64,000 nucleotides of DNA from assembly GCF_008728515.1 (NCBI RefSeq), contig NC_044989.1:81848147-81912146 (forward strand). The letters run 5' to 3'. This document shows positions 20,128 to 30,760 of this stretch, piece by piece. Source of the stretch: Papio anubis. Its lineage: Eukaryota > Chordata > Mammalia > Primates > Cercopithecidae. Every line of letters begins with the position of its first letter. Positions within the stretch are counted from its first letter, which is position 1. The notes below the pieces were generated by a model. The model ran no database searches and was not told where the DNA came from. It saw nothing but the letters and a program-made list of their open reading frames with translations. The translations under genes and the position numbers were made by a program.

Positions 20128-23100
20128 TCAGTTCCCACCTATGAGTGAGAACATGCAGTGTTTGGTTTTCTGTTCTTGCAATAGTTTGCTGAGAATGATG
20201 GTTTCCAGCTGCATCCATGTCCCTACAAAGGACACAAACTCATCCATTTTTATGGCTGCATAGTATTCCATGGTGTATATGTGCCACATTTTCTTAATCC
20301 AGTCTGTCACTGATGGACATTTGGGTTGATTCCAAGTCTTTGCTATTGTGAATAGTGCCGCAATCAACATACATGTGCATGTGTCTTTATAGCAGCATGA
20401 TTTATAATCCTTTGGGTATATACCCAATAATGGGATGGCTGGGTCATATGGTACTTCTAGTTCTAGATCCTTGAGGAATCGCCATACTGTTTTCCATAAT
20501 GGTTGAACTAGTTTACAATCCCACCAACTGTGTAAAAGTGTTCCTATTTCTCCACATCCTCTCCAGCACCTGTTGTTTCCTCACTTTTTAATGATCAACA
20601 TTCTAACTGGTGGGAGATGGTATCTCATTGTGGTTTTGATTTGCATTTCTCTGATGGCCAGTGATGATGAGCATTTTTTCATGTGTCTGTTGGCTGTATG
20701 AATGTCTTCTTTTGAGAAATGTCTGTTCATATCCTTTGCCCACTTTTGGATGGGGTTGTTTGTTTTCTTCTTGTAAATTTGTTTGAGTTCTTTGTAGGTT
20801 CTGGATATTAGCCCTTCATCAGATGAGTAGATTACAAAAATTTTCTCTCGTTCACTAGGTTGCCTGTTCACTCTCATGGTAGTTTCTTTTGCTGTGCAGA
20901 AGCTCTTTAGTTTAATTAGATCCCATTTGTCAATTTTGGCTTTTGTTGCCATTGCTTTTGGTGTTTTAGACATGAAGTCCTTGCCCATGCCTATGTCCTG
21001 AATGGTATTACCTAGGTTTTCTTCTAGGGTTTCTATCGTATTAGGTCTAACATTTAAGTCTCTAATCCATCTTGAATTAATTTTCATATAAGGAGTAAGG
21101 AAAGGATCCAGTTTCAGCTTTCTACTTATGGCTAGCCAATTTTCCCAGCACCATTTATTAAATAGAGAATCCTTTCCCCATTTCTTGTTTTTCTCAGGTT
21201 TATCAAAGATCAGATGGCTATAGATGTGTGGTATTATTTCTGAGGGCTCTGTTCTATTCCATTGGTCTATATCTCTGTTTTGGTACCAGTACCATGCCGT
21301 TTTGGTTACTGTAGTCTTGTAGTATAGTTTGAAGTCAGGTAGCGTGATGCCTCCAGCTTTGTTCTTTTGACTTAGGATTGTCTTGGCAATGTGGGCTCTT
21401 TTGGTTCCAAATGAACTTTAAAGCAGTTTTTTCCAATTCTGTGAAGAAACTCATTGGTAGCTTGATGGGGATGGCATTGAATCTATAAATAACCTTGGGC
21501 AGTATGGTTATTTCCATGATATTGATTCTTCCTATCCATGAGCAGGAAATGTTCTTCCATTTGTTTGTGTCTTCTTTTATTTCACTGAGCAGTGGTTTGT
21601 AGTTCTCCTTGAAGAGGTCCTTTACATCCCTTGTAAGTTGGATTCCTAGGTATTTTATTCTCTTTGAAGCAATTGTGAATGGAAGTTCATTCATGATTTG
21701 GCTCTCTGTCTGTTACTGGTGTATATGAATGCTTGTGATTTTTGCACATTAATTTTGTATCCTGAGACTTTGCTGAAGTTGCTTATCAGCTTAAGGAGAT
21801 TTTGGGCTGAGACAATGGGGTTTTCTAAATATACAATCATGTCATCTGCAAAGAGGGACAATTTGACTTCTTCTTTTCCTAACTGAATACCCTTGATTTC
21901 TTTCTCTTGCCTGATTGCCCTAGCCAGAACTTCCAACACTATGTTGAATAGGAGTGGTGAGAGAGGGCATCCCTGTCTTGTGCCAGTTTTCAAAGGGAAT
22001 TTTTCCAGTTTTTGCCCATTCAGTATGATATTGGCTGTGGGTTTGTCATAAATAGCTCTTATTATTTTGAGATACGCTCCATTAATTATTGCCTCAATTT
22101 CACAGCCTGCTATTGGTCTACTCAGGGATTCAACTTCTTCCTGGTTTAGTCTTGGAAGAGTGTAAGTGTCCAGGAAATTATCCATTTCTTCTAGATTTTC
22201 CAGTTTATTTGCGTAGAGGTGTTTATAGTATTCTCTGATGGTAGTTTGTATTTCTGTGGGGTCGGTGGTGATATCCCCTTTATCATTTTTTATTGCATCC
22301 ATTTGATTCTTCTCTCTTTTCTTTTTTATTAGTCTTGCTAGCAGTCTATCAATTTTGTTGATCTTTTCAAAAAACCAACTCCTGGATTCATTGATTTTTT
22401 GGAGGGTTTTTTGTGTCTCTATCTCCTTCAGTTCTGCTCTGATCTTAGTTATTTCTTGCCTTCTGCTAGCTTTTGAATCTGTTTGCTCTTGCTTCTCTAG
22501 TTCTTTTAATTATGATGTTAGAGGGTCAATTTTAGATCTTTCCAGCTTTCTCTTGAGGGCATTTAGTGCTATAAATTTCCCTCTACACACTGCTTTAAAT
22601 GTGTCCCAGAGATTCTGGTATGTTGTATCTTTGTTCTCATTAGTTTCAAAGAACATCTTTATTTCTGCCTTCATTTCGTTATGTACCCAGTAGTCATTCA
22701 GGAGCAGGTTATTCAGTTTCCATGTAGTTGAGCGGTTTTGATTGAGTTTCTTAGTCCTGAGTTTTAGTTTGATTGCACTGAGGTCTGAGAGACAGTTTGT
22801 TATAATTTCTGTTCTTGTACATATGCTGAGGAGTGCTTTACTTCCAATTATGTGGTCAATTTTGGAATAAGTGTGATGTGGTGCTGAGAAGAATGTATAT
22901 TCTGTTGATTTGGGGTGGAGAGTTCTATAGATGTCTATTAGGTCTGCTTGCTGCAGAGATGAGTTCAATTCCTGGATATCCTTGTTCACTTTCTGTCTCG
23001 TTGATCTGTCTAATGTTGACAGTGGAGTATTGAAGTCTCCCATTATTATTGTCTGGGAGTCTAAGTCTCTTTGTAAGTCTCTAAGGACTTGCTTTATGAA

Positions 23101-23473
23101 TCTGGGTGCTCCTGTATTGGGTGCATATATATTTAGGATAGTTAGCTCTTCCTGTTGAATTGATCCCTTTACCATTATGTAATGGCCTTCTTTGTCTCTT
23201 TTGATCTTTGATGGTTTAAAGTCTGTTTTATCAGAGACTAGTATTGCAACCCCTGCTTTTTTTTTTTTGTTCTCCATTTGCTTGGTAGATCTTCCTCCAT
23301 CCCTTTATTTTGAGCCTATGTATGTCTCTGCATGTCAGATGGGTCTCCTGAATACAGCAGACTGATGGGTCTTGACTCTTTATCCAGTTTGCCAGTCTAT
23401 GTCTTTTAATTGGAGCATTTAGTCCATTTACATTTAAGGTTAATATTGTTATGTGTGAACTTGATCCTGCCAT
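20128..23473 (-). pseudogene. L1 ORF2 (endonuclease-reverse transcriptase), broken
   Basis: ORF2p nicks the target and reverse transcribes L1 RNA. Here the frame is fragmented. The endonuclease starts normally (NVNGLNAP, QETHL), then an A12 run (plus-strand T12 at 23257-23268) shifts the frame. In the second piece MGDFNTPLS and DHIIGSK remain, but the usual SDHSAI reads SDLSAI, so the catalytic His codon is CTC (22780-22782). A CAA to TAA stop lies at 22510-22512. At about 22080 an in-frame deletion joins EIEAIIN to GAYLKIIRAIYD, removing about 480 bp that include RT motif A. FADD survives (21841-21852). Further frame breaks occur at 21691, about 21400 and near 20580. The C-terminal C-x3-C-x7-H-x4-C pattern is still discernible in translation between 20580 and 20427. 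Confidence 0.95.
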
Positions 23474-23535
23474 TATGATATTAACTGGTTTTTTGCTTGT
23501 TAGTTGATGCAGTTTCTTCCTAGCCTTGATGGTCT

Positions 23536-24552
23536 TTACATTTTGGCATGTTTTTGCAGTGGCTGGTACCGGTTGTTCCTTTCCATGTTTAGTGCTTCCT
23601 TCAGGGTCTCTTGTAAGGTAGGCCTGGTGGTGACAAAATCTCTAAGCATTTGCTTATCTGTAAAGGATTTTATTTCTCCTTCACTTATGAAACTTAGTTT
23701 GGCTGGATATGAAATTCTGGGTTGAAAATTCTTTTCTTTAAGAATGTTGAATATTGGCCCCCACTCTCTTCTGGCTTGGAGAGTTTCTGCCAAGAGATCT
23801 GCTGTGAGTCTGATGGGCTTCCCTTTGTGGGTAACCCGACCTTTCTCTCTGGCTGCCCTTAAGATTTTTTCCTTCATTTCAACTTTGGTGAATCTGGCAA
23901 TCATGTGTCTTGGAGTTGCTCTTCTCGAGGAGTACCTTTGTGGCGTTCTCTGTATTTCCTGAATTTGATTATTGGCCTGCCCTACTAGGTTGGGGAAGTT
24001 CTCCTGGATGATATCCTGAAGAGTGTTTTCCAACTTGGTTCCATTTTCCTCCTCACTTTCAGGCACCCCAATCAGACGTAGATTTGGTCTTTTTACATAA
24101 TCCCGTACTTCTTGCAGGCTTTGTTCATGTCTTTTTCTTCTTTTCTCTTTTACTTTCTCTTCTCGCTTCATTTCATTCATTTGATCCTCAATCGCTGATA
24201 CTCTTTCTTCCAGTTGATCAAGTCGGTTACTGAAGCGTGTGCATTTGTCACGTATTTCTTGTGTCATGGTTTTCATCTCTGTCCGTTCGTTTATGGCCTT
24301 CTCTGCATTAATTATTCTGGTTATCAATTCTTCCACTCTTTTTTCAAGATTTTTAGGTTCTTTGTGCTGGTTACGTAGTTCCTCCTTTAGCTCCGAGAAG
24401 TTTGATGGACTGAAGCCTTCTTCTCTCAACTCGTCAAAGTCATTCTCTGCCCAGCTTTGATCCGTTGCTGGCGATGAGCTGCGCTCCTTTGCCGGGGGAG
24501 ATGTGCTCTTATTTTTTGAATTTCCAGCTTTTCTGCCCTGCTTTTTCCCCAT
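23536..24552 (-). CDS. L1 ORF1: L1 ORF1p, uninterrupted 338-codon frame
   Basis: ORF1p is the trimeric RNA-binding chaperone of the L1 ribonucleoprotein. The frame is 338 codons, the same length as human L1 ORF1p, beginning MGKKQGRKAGNSKNKS and ending QPLQKHAKM with no stop or shift. Residues about 52-153 are charged and heptad-rich (coiled coil). The RRM begins at KRPNLRLIGVPESEEENG (154-171), and the C-terminal domain contains REKGRVTHKGKPIRL and LQARREWGPIF. R235 and R261, arginines known to be needed for RNA binding in the human protein, are present. The ATG follows the 5'UTR directly and the stop is 62 bp before ORF2. Intactness is notable because ORF2 is dead. Whether it is expressed cannot be told from sequence, and this old copy is likely silenced. 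Confidence 0.93.
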   Translation of the reverse strand: MGKKQGRKAGNSKNKSTSPPAKERSSSPATDQSWAENDFDELREEGFSPSNFSELKEELRNQHKEPKNLEKRVEELITRIINAEKAINERTEMKTMTQEIRDKCTRFSNRLDQLEERVSAIEDQMNEMKREEKVKEKRRKRHEQSLQEVRDYVKRPNLRLIGVPESEEENGTKLENTLQDIIQENFPNLVGQANNQIQEIQRTPQRYSSRRATPRHMIARFTKVEMKEKILRAAREKGRVTHKGKPIRLTADLLAETLQARREWGPIFNILKEKNFQPRISYPAKLSFISEGEIKSFTDKQMLRDFVTTRPTLQETLKEALNMERNNRYQPLQKHAKM

Positions 24553-25586
24553 CTTTGTGGTTTTATCTGCCTCTGGTCTTTGATGATGGTGATGTACTGA
24601 TCGGGTTTTGGTGTGGGTGACCTTCCTGTTTGTTAGTTTTCCTTCTAACAGTCAGGACCCTCAACTATAGGTCTGTTGGAGATTGCTTGAGGTCCACTCC
24701 AGACCCTGTTTGCCTGGGTATCAGCAGCAGAGGCTGCAGAAGATAGAATACTCCTGAATAGCTAATGTACCTGTCTGATTCTTGCTTTGAAAGCTTCCTC
24801 TCAGGGGTGTACTCCTCCGTGTGAGGTGTGGGGTGTCGGTCTGCCCCTAGTGGAGGATGTCTCCCAGTTAGGCTACTCAGGGGTCAGGGACCCACTTGAG
24901 CAGGCAGTCTGTCAGTTCTCAGATCTCAACCTCCGTGTTGGGAGATCCACTGCTCTCTTCAAAGCTGTCAGACAGAGTCATTTGCGTCTGCAGAAGTTTC
25001 TGCTGCTTTTTTGTTGTTGTTATTATTGTTGTTGTTTAGCTGTGCCTTGTCCTCAGAGGTGGAGTCTACAGAGACTGGCAGGCCTCCTTGAGCTGCTGTG
25101 AGCTCCACCCAGTTCGATCTTCCCAGGGCTTTGTTTACCTACTTAAGCCTCAGCAATGGCGGGCGCCCCTCCCCCAGCCTCGCTGCTGCCTTGCGGGTAG
25201 ATTGCAGACTGCTATGCTAGCAATGAGGGAGGCTCCCTGGGCATGGGACCCTCCCAGCCATGTGTGGCATATAATCTCCTGGTGTGCCCATTTGCTTAAA
25301 GCGCAGTATTGGGGTGGGAGTTACCCAATTTTCCAGGTGTTGTGTGTCTCAGTTCCCCTGCCTAGGAAAAGGGATTCCCTTCCCCCTTGCACTTCCCAGG
25401 TGAGGCGATGCCTCGCCCTGGTTCAGCTCTTGCTGGTCGGGCTGCAACAGCTGACCAGCACCTATTGTTCAGCACTGCCTAGTGAGATGAACCCAGTACC
25501 TCAGCTGAAAATGCAGAAATCACCTGTCTTCTGTGTCGCTCGCGCTGGGAGCTGGAGACTGGAGCTTTTCCGATTGCGCCATCTTC
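24553..25586 (-). promoter_or_regulatory. L1 5'UTR with internal promoter and YY1 site
   Basis: This CpG-bearing 1.03-kb segment is the L1 5'UTR. At its very start the minus strand reads AAGATGGCGC (25576-25585), the YY1-binding motif that positions L1 transcription. It contains the expected later blocks in order: the CCTCACCTGGGAAG-type block near 25400, the 'gcgcccgcc' block near 25160, the Lys-rich CAA tract (25009-25037), and the 'tgacagctttgaagagagcag' block near 24960. Primate L1 5'UTRs also hold an antisense promoter in the downstream half, which would fire rightward here. Confidence 0.88.
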
Positions 25587-25813
25587 CATTCTTTTTCAAT
25601 GATCTTCTTAGCTTGTCTTACAAACACATTGATAGTGAAAATATTCAATTAAAAAATTCAAACAATTGTTTTGAAGTTTTGTTTGTGTTTATTTATTTAC
25701 TTTTGTCATCTTGTTTTCTAAAAGTTGAATTCAGGACAAAAGAGGAAGAAACCTCTACTTTTAATTGTATAATTCAGCTAGTTTTTAAATATTTTTTCCC
25801 ACCATACACCTAA
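25088..25813 (+). CDS. Antisense ORF leaving the L1 5'UTR (ORF0-like position)
   Basis: A 241-codon frame starts on the antisense strand of the L1 5'UTR (MSCCELHPVRSS...) and runs out of the element after about residue 166 into flanking DNA, ending at 25813. Primate L1s are known to carry ORF0, a short antisense frame in this part of the 5'UTR that can form fusions with downstream sequence. This frame has the right strand, location and direction, and it is far longer than chance frames nearby. Against it: I cannot confirm ORF0 sequence identity, canonical ORF0 is only about 70 residues, GC-rich DNA favours long frames, and the flank-encoded tail has no recognisable domain. Confidence 0.3.
   Translation: MSCCELHPVRSSQGFVYLLKPQQWRAPLPQPRCCLAGRLQTAMLAMREAPWAWDPPSHVWHIISWCAHLLKAQYWGGSYPIFQVLCVSVPLPRKRDSLPPCTSQVRRCLALVQLLLVGLQQLTSTYCSALPSEMNPVPQLKMQKSPVFCVARAGSWRLELFRLRHLPFFFNDLLSLSYKHIDSENIQLKNSNNCFEVLFVFIYLLLSSCFLKVEFRTKEEETSTFNCIIQLVFKYFFPPYT
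25587..25596. repeat. Target-site duplication, right copy, of the 5.7-kb L1
   Basis: CATTCTTTTT directly adjoins the L1 5' end and equals 19893-19902. It is the shorter-context copy and defines the insertion boundary. Confidence 0.85.
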
Positions 25814-26589
25814 ATGCCTATCTACTTCCATAGGTAACAGTAGATAAACTGGTAGGCATGTGTCTCTCACAGCAGAATGGACTTGGCAGGGAGAGGGGCT
25901 CTCAGGGTTCAATAGAAGATGGATGTTATATATATATTTTTTAAAGCTCAGCAATTGATACTAAAAAACTGTTCCTCCAATACCAAGAATTACTCCCATA
26001 GAGAGTTATTTATTTTGAGCCCCTCCAAACTTGTCTGGAAAAGCTTGGAAATCCCCTCTGATTGTTTAAAAATACATGAATGGAGAAAATACTTTCTTCT
26101 TTCTTCTTTCTTCTCACCTCTCCTTAATGACTTTGTATTCTATTTCTTTTAACTCAGAATGGAATAAGGAATAGAATGATAAACTAAAAAAAGAAAACAA
26201 ACAGAAAACCACCCTGAGTGAATTAATTCATATAACTTGAATGAAATGTTTATATCCTGAAACATCGCCTCCTTTATATTTATCCTGCTTACATTATGTG
26301 GCAATATTTTTTTCTTATTTCTTCATTTTCCTTATGCTTAATGCACCCATCTCCCATTTTAACTCTTTTCAACATGTCTTTTCACCTTCTGTTTTATAAC
26401 ATGACACATTAGTCAGTTCAGTGGAAAAGATATAGCCTTGAAAATTAGTATTCATTTGCCATACTCTCCAACCCAAATCAATATTTTGGCCCATATCTAA
26501 CTTATTTTTGTTCCACTACTCCCAACCCCAGCTCAATTTATTTTTTTCTCTCCCATCTATGTCCTGAGATTCAGTCTTGTTCCTAGGGC

Positions 26590-26665
26590 CAATTCTGCCT
26601 TTGAATAAGCTGGATGATGTCTTTGAGCCTCAGTTTCCTCCTTCATAATCCCCAAATTTCATTCC
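26590..26665 (+). mobile_element. MIR core fragment
   Basis: 'gatgatgtctttgagcctcagtttcctccttcat' matches the most conserved MIR block ('ctctctgagcctcagtttcctcatct'). Little else of the element is recognisable. Confidence 0.45.
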
Positions 26666-26909
26666 ATCACTATCTTTCTGTGCTTCCCTAGGATCACACA
26701 CCTGTGGATTCAAATGTTTCCTGTACACTAACAATGCCCCAGCTTTGTAGACCTGGAAAAGATCTTGGCCTAAGCAAGATGAGGGCACATATTACGCTTT
26801 GCCAAGGGTATTATAGGGGTGGCCAGAAGCAACTTTAAATCTATATGGTATGTATTATCTTCTCTTTCCATCTTTTCCATTTGAGCACTAGTCCTTTCAT
26901 TTACCAATT

Positions 26910-27000
26910 CATTCTTTGAATATCCATTCTATGAATGCCTACTACCTCTTAGATACATTGCTAGGTGCAATGGATTTAAAGACAATGACAGAGACAGACC
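26910..27000 (+). mobile_element. Ancient interspersed repeat fragment
   Basis: 'gaatgcctactacctcttagatacattgctaggtgcaatggatttaaagacaatgacagaga' follows the same mammalian-wide pattern as 8295-8420 and 43838-43960 (position within a 'ctactatgtgccaggcact..ggatacaaagatgaa' element). Confidence 0.4.
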
Positions 27001-30000
27001 TTTTAAATAAACCTTGCCAATATTCCAAAATCACTAAACAAACAGCTGAATATTTTACTTTTTTTACACATCACCTGAAATAAAGAGGAGACATGATCTC
27101 AAGATATGAAGATGCCAGTCTTAAAAACTTTAAAAAGTAGATTTACACGGGAGTAAAACAAATCCTTTCTTCTAGAGGAGGGGAAGTAAATAAAAATGTA
27201 CAGATTTTTTTCCAAGTATATAAGAAAATGTTAAGAGAATTACTACGTGAAGATATATTATGAATATTTAGTAGTTAGAAGAACATGGTGAATACCTCTA
27301 ATATGGAAGGGTGGCTCCATGGAAAGCTTTCTTAACACCGTTTCCTTATGCCCTCATTAGATATAGTTCCTGATTGGTGGGAATATGAAACTAGTTTCAA
27401 GGCAATTTCTCATTCCAGAGTATACTTGTGTGGCCTCATTCTGCAACATTCCCCACTTACGGTTAATATACCTGCTGTTGCAACCCTCTCCCATTTCTAA
27501 ACACAATTTCTCTCTTGACCTTTCGTCTTTGCAAAGATTCTTCCATACGCCCAAAATATCTGTTTTCTTTTGTCTGCTGGGACACATATAACACATTTAT
27601 CAAGGGAATCTTAAAATGTCTTTTAGGAAATTTTCACTGACTTTCAGTCTAGGTAAATTTCATCCTCTGTACATAACAATTGCATGCAGTACATCATATT
27701 ATATATAATTCCTTACATTATTGCTATAACTTAGTAGGCTTTTAACCCTTGTGATCCTAAAAATGATGTCAAATTCACATTAATAACTTAAAATTCTAGT
27801 AATAACTACCAGATACATATTTGTATATGTTTATTATACACATATTTATGTTTGTGAAAGAAATGAACAAATGAATGTGCAAATTAATGCTGTGTCTGCT
27901 AGAAAATTTGATTTTGTTGAATGTACTGACCGCTGTGATGAGAAGAGAATATAAATCAAACTTTTTGTTTGCTTTATAGACTAATTGTTGAATCATCAAT
28001 CCCTCTTTAGTGCTTTTGCACTGAAGATAGGAATTATATCAGCTTTATGGATGAGGATTTTCATACCAAACTCAGAAGAAAATATTTTTTATGTTGGATT
28101 TGGGATTGGTAAATATTGAGTAACAGACAAACCAATAGACAATTGTTCTATAGTTTAATTGAACAAAAAATATTTCTTGCCTCACATAGTTGATGCTTAC
28201 TGCTTAGATTTGCATAATTATGTCACTTCTTCCACAGTCCTTTCAACACTTGAGTTTATTTTTAGGAGACAGGTTACTAATCTCAAACACCACCCAGGGA
28301 GAATAAGAAAAAGTGGTTACTACTGTGGGGATAATATCTCTTTCCATTCCTGACTTTTCTTATAAACTGGAACCATCTTAATGTTTCATGGTTGCAAAAG
28401 AAAGGTAATGTTTGCATATAAAAGTACCTAGAGTTCTTTTAGCTGTCACTTAGGAAGACCTAAACATTTTATACAGCATGATTTTAGATAACTTTTGACC
28501 TTTTTAGATTTTATTTTATTTTATTTTAAATTTGTTCCAAATGCCAGGAACTATCAAGGTACTTGCTTGTCTTAAAGAAAAAGGTCACCCCAAAGAAGAA
28601 AGTTAGTCCTGGGGTGAGTGACAGTGTTTCTCTGTTTTCTAATACAGGATGTTGATTACTAATTGTAGAGTGCCTGAAATGAGAGCTTATTCTCTTCACT
28701 GATCCCAGATTCACAAGAAGGTTTCAGGAATTTGCAGCTATTTCCAATGCAAATCTGGTGAAATGTGACAATTATCCAAATCCAACTGTCATGGTAAATG
28801 TAAGTAAGTGTCTTAAAGTGTACATCTCTTTGTGAAAGCCAGTTCTATATTCTCCAAACAGAGTCTGTATTTATTTGAAAGTTATTTATCACTGTCCCAG
28901 GTTATCAATACCAAGGTCCCACTACAAACTAATTGCCATGTAGGAGTGTGATTTTTGCTTATAACAATGTATTCGATTGAATATCATTCTTACTGCAATT
29001 ATATGATAGAATAAGCATATAAATGCACAAGTTTGTTGCAATGAAATAGAATCACACTCAAGACTTTTCTTAAATAGTCAATTCTAAAAGTAAATGAGGC
29101 TACGGTTAACTGAATGTCATGAAATTATTATAAGTATTATAAAATGCTACGGTTGTGATGAACCTTCTCGTTTATTATTAGAGAACAGTTTTGTTCTTCA
29201 GAATAAAGCATGAAGTCCGAAGGAAGCTGAAGCTAAGCACCTTGTGCAGGAACTACAGCTCATTACTGACAAACTTAGCGCTAGAAACCTGTTTAATATC
29301 TCTTCTGCAGTACATTCTGTCCCTACACAGTTTGTGTCTACTACAATACACAGGTAAACTAGATTTTAAACTGCTATTTGCTTGAATTGTAATGATCTAC
29401 TGGTTTCAGGAAATGTTGATGTCAAACCAACTTATAAGTCTAGGCATTATGGTCATAGAAGAGTAGCAAAAAAAAATAAAGATTGTAAGACAAAATTTAT
29501 GCTTCAGTTTAATGTTTGAGATTTAAAGAATTTATGATCTGTAATCTCAGAATATGTACTATTTTACTAAATCCATGAGGTCAGATTTAGAAAGTAAGAT
29601 ATCAGTCAGTAGACTCCCTTAATATCTTATTTGCAATAGACTCTACAGTCAAATATATGACAAAAATATAGTCTGAAAGATATTTTTTAAAAAAATCTGT
29701 AGTAACCACTAGAATGGAGACGCTGCTCATGTTCAGGAATTAAGGAAAGGAGGAATTTGCAATGCAAATAATAGCCAGGAATCATCTCAGCTGCCTGAAG
29801 TAGCAAACTGGGTGAAAACAAGAAGTCACTGACAAAACCTTACTCCTGCCCTCAGTCAAAGCCCACCACCAACCCCGTATCAAAGCCCTCATGTCTATTC
29901 TAAGTGGGCAGATACCTGCCTTCCACTGTATGGAAAGTAATGACTTCCCTTCTTATCTGTCTTCCAGCCCTTGTGCAAATGCTTCTCATTGGTTCAATCT

Positions 30001-30574
30001 ACCATGCAGGAAAAGGGAGTCTGTGGAACAAGTTTCTTTAGGTCTGCAGCCACTGGCAATACAGAGAAGAATGCAAAAATTAGGTGGATTCATGATGAGA
30101 TGTCAACAGGTCATATAGCATGGTTTCTGTCCTTAAGAAGACATAACTGAATGTAAGCATTTGTATTCTTTATTAGCTTTGTCCCAACTTTTTGGGAATG
30201 TTTTTGTCACATAAATAGAATTCAGTCTTATATTGTCAGAAGTTGATTTGGTTAATTTGTACAAAGGAGATAATCTTGGCTTCATTACTTTCTCATTTAG
30301 ACATGGAGCATGAGCTTGAGCAAAGACAGGTAGTTGGAAGTGGTTATTGGAATCAATTTATTTCTTATTTGTGAAGACAATAGTCTAGGACTGAATAAAT
30401 CTTACCTCCTAAAGTGTTCTGGCTGAGATTTGCATTTTGTGACTTTATTTTAGAAAATGCAGGCTTGTCTGAGGAACTGGACAAATACACCATACTTCAG
30501 AAATGTAACTTTTAGTCAAAGTCATGAGTGGTGATATGTCTATTTTATAGCAAAAGTCAAACGTTACCCTATAG

Positions 30575-30760
30575 CAGTCATCCTTCAGGTAAGGTTCCAG
30601 GATCAGTAACATCAGTATCACATGAGAATATGTTACAAATACAAATTCTTGGGTCCAGTCACATATCTAGCAGACTAGGTCTCTGAGCTTGGACCCAGAT
30701 ATCTGTATTTTAAGATGCCCTCCAAATAATTCTAAGCCAAGATCAATTTGACAACTACTG
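30575..30760 (-). mobile_element. MER5A hAT-Charlie MITE
   Basis: A 186-bp element close to the usual 189 bp. Left end CAGTCATCCTTCAGG, right end 'caatttgacaactactg'. The interior has 'catcagtatcacatgagaatatgttacaaatacaaattcttgggtcc' and 'tctgtattttaagatgccctccaaataattct', which are diagnostic MER5A blocks. The flanking 8-mers CCCTATAG and GCCTACAT agree at 5 of 8 positions. Confidence 0.85.

Larger units (their letters stand above)
19898..25586 (-). mobile_element. Near-full-length L1PA-type LINE-1 with internal ORF2 deletion
   Basis: The element is read on the minus strand from its first bases (GAAGATGGCGCAATC) at 25586 to a 14-base A tail at 19898-19911. It contains in order a 1.03-kb 5'UTR, ORF1 (23536-24552), a 62-bp inter-ORF spacer, a broken ORF2 (20128-23473) and a 3'UTR (19912-20127). 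The 10-bp flanking duplication marks it as a retrotransposition event that reached, or nearly reached, the 5' end of the transcript. It is about 5.69 kb rather than about 6.1 kb, mostly because of an in-frame deletion near 22080. The 3'UTR carries a short duplication (ACCCATCAACTCGTC twice), also present in the stub at 41859. By 3'UTR pattern I would place it in the middle-aged L1PA range; the exact subfamily needs alignment. ORF2 lesions make it non-autonomous. Confidence 0.96.
25597..30574. other. Mostly unassigned AT-rich sequence
   Basis: No gene recognised in 5 kb. I can pick out only a weak MIR core (26590-26665), an ancient repeat (26910-27000), a TTCTTTC run at about 26095-26116 and four TTTTA units at about 28507-28527. 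The segment 29700-30120 is less AT-rich and could be an old retroelement that I cannot name. Confidence 0.45.

Noticed and set aside
22355..22693. Plus-strand 112-codon frame antisense to L1 ORF2
   Set aside because: It is the mirror of the ORF2 coding strand. The same kind of shadow frames occur all along 21.7-24.5 kb and 58.1-60.0 kb.
24787..25101. Separate 104-codon gene upstream of the antisense frame
   Set aside because: It lies wholly inside the L1 5'UTR, antisense, with a poly-Cys/Tyr stretch that is just the translation of the TTG/TTA tract.
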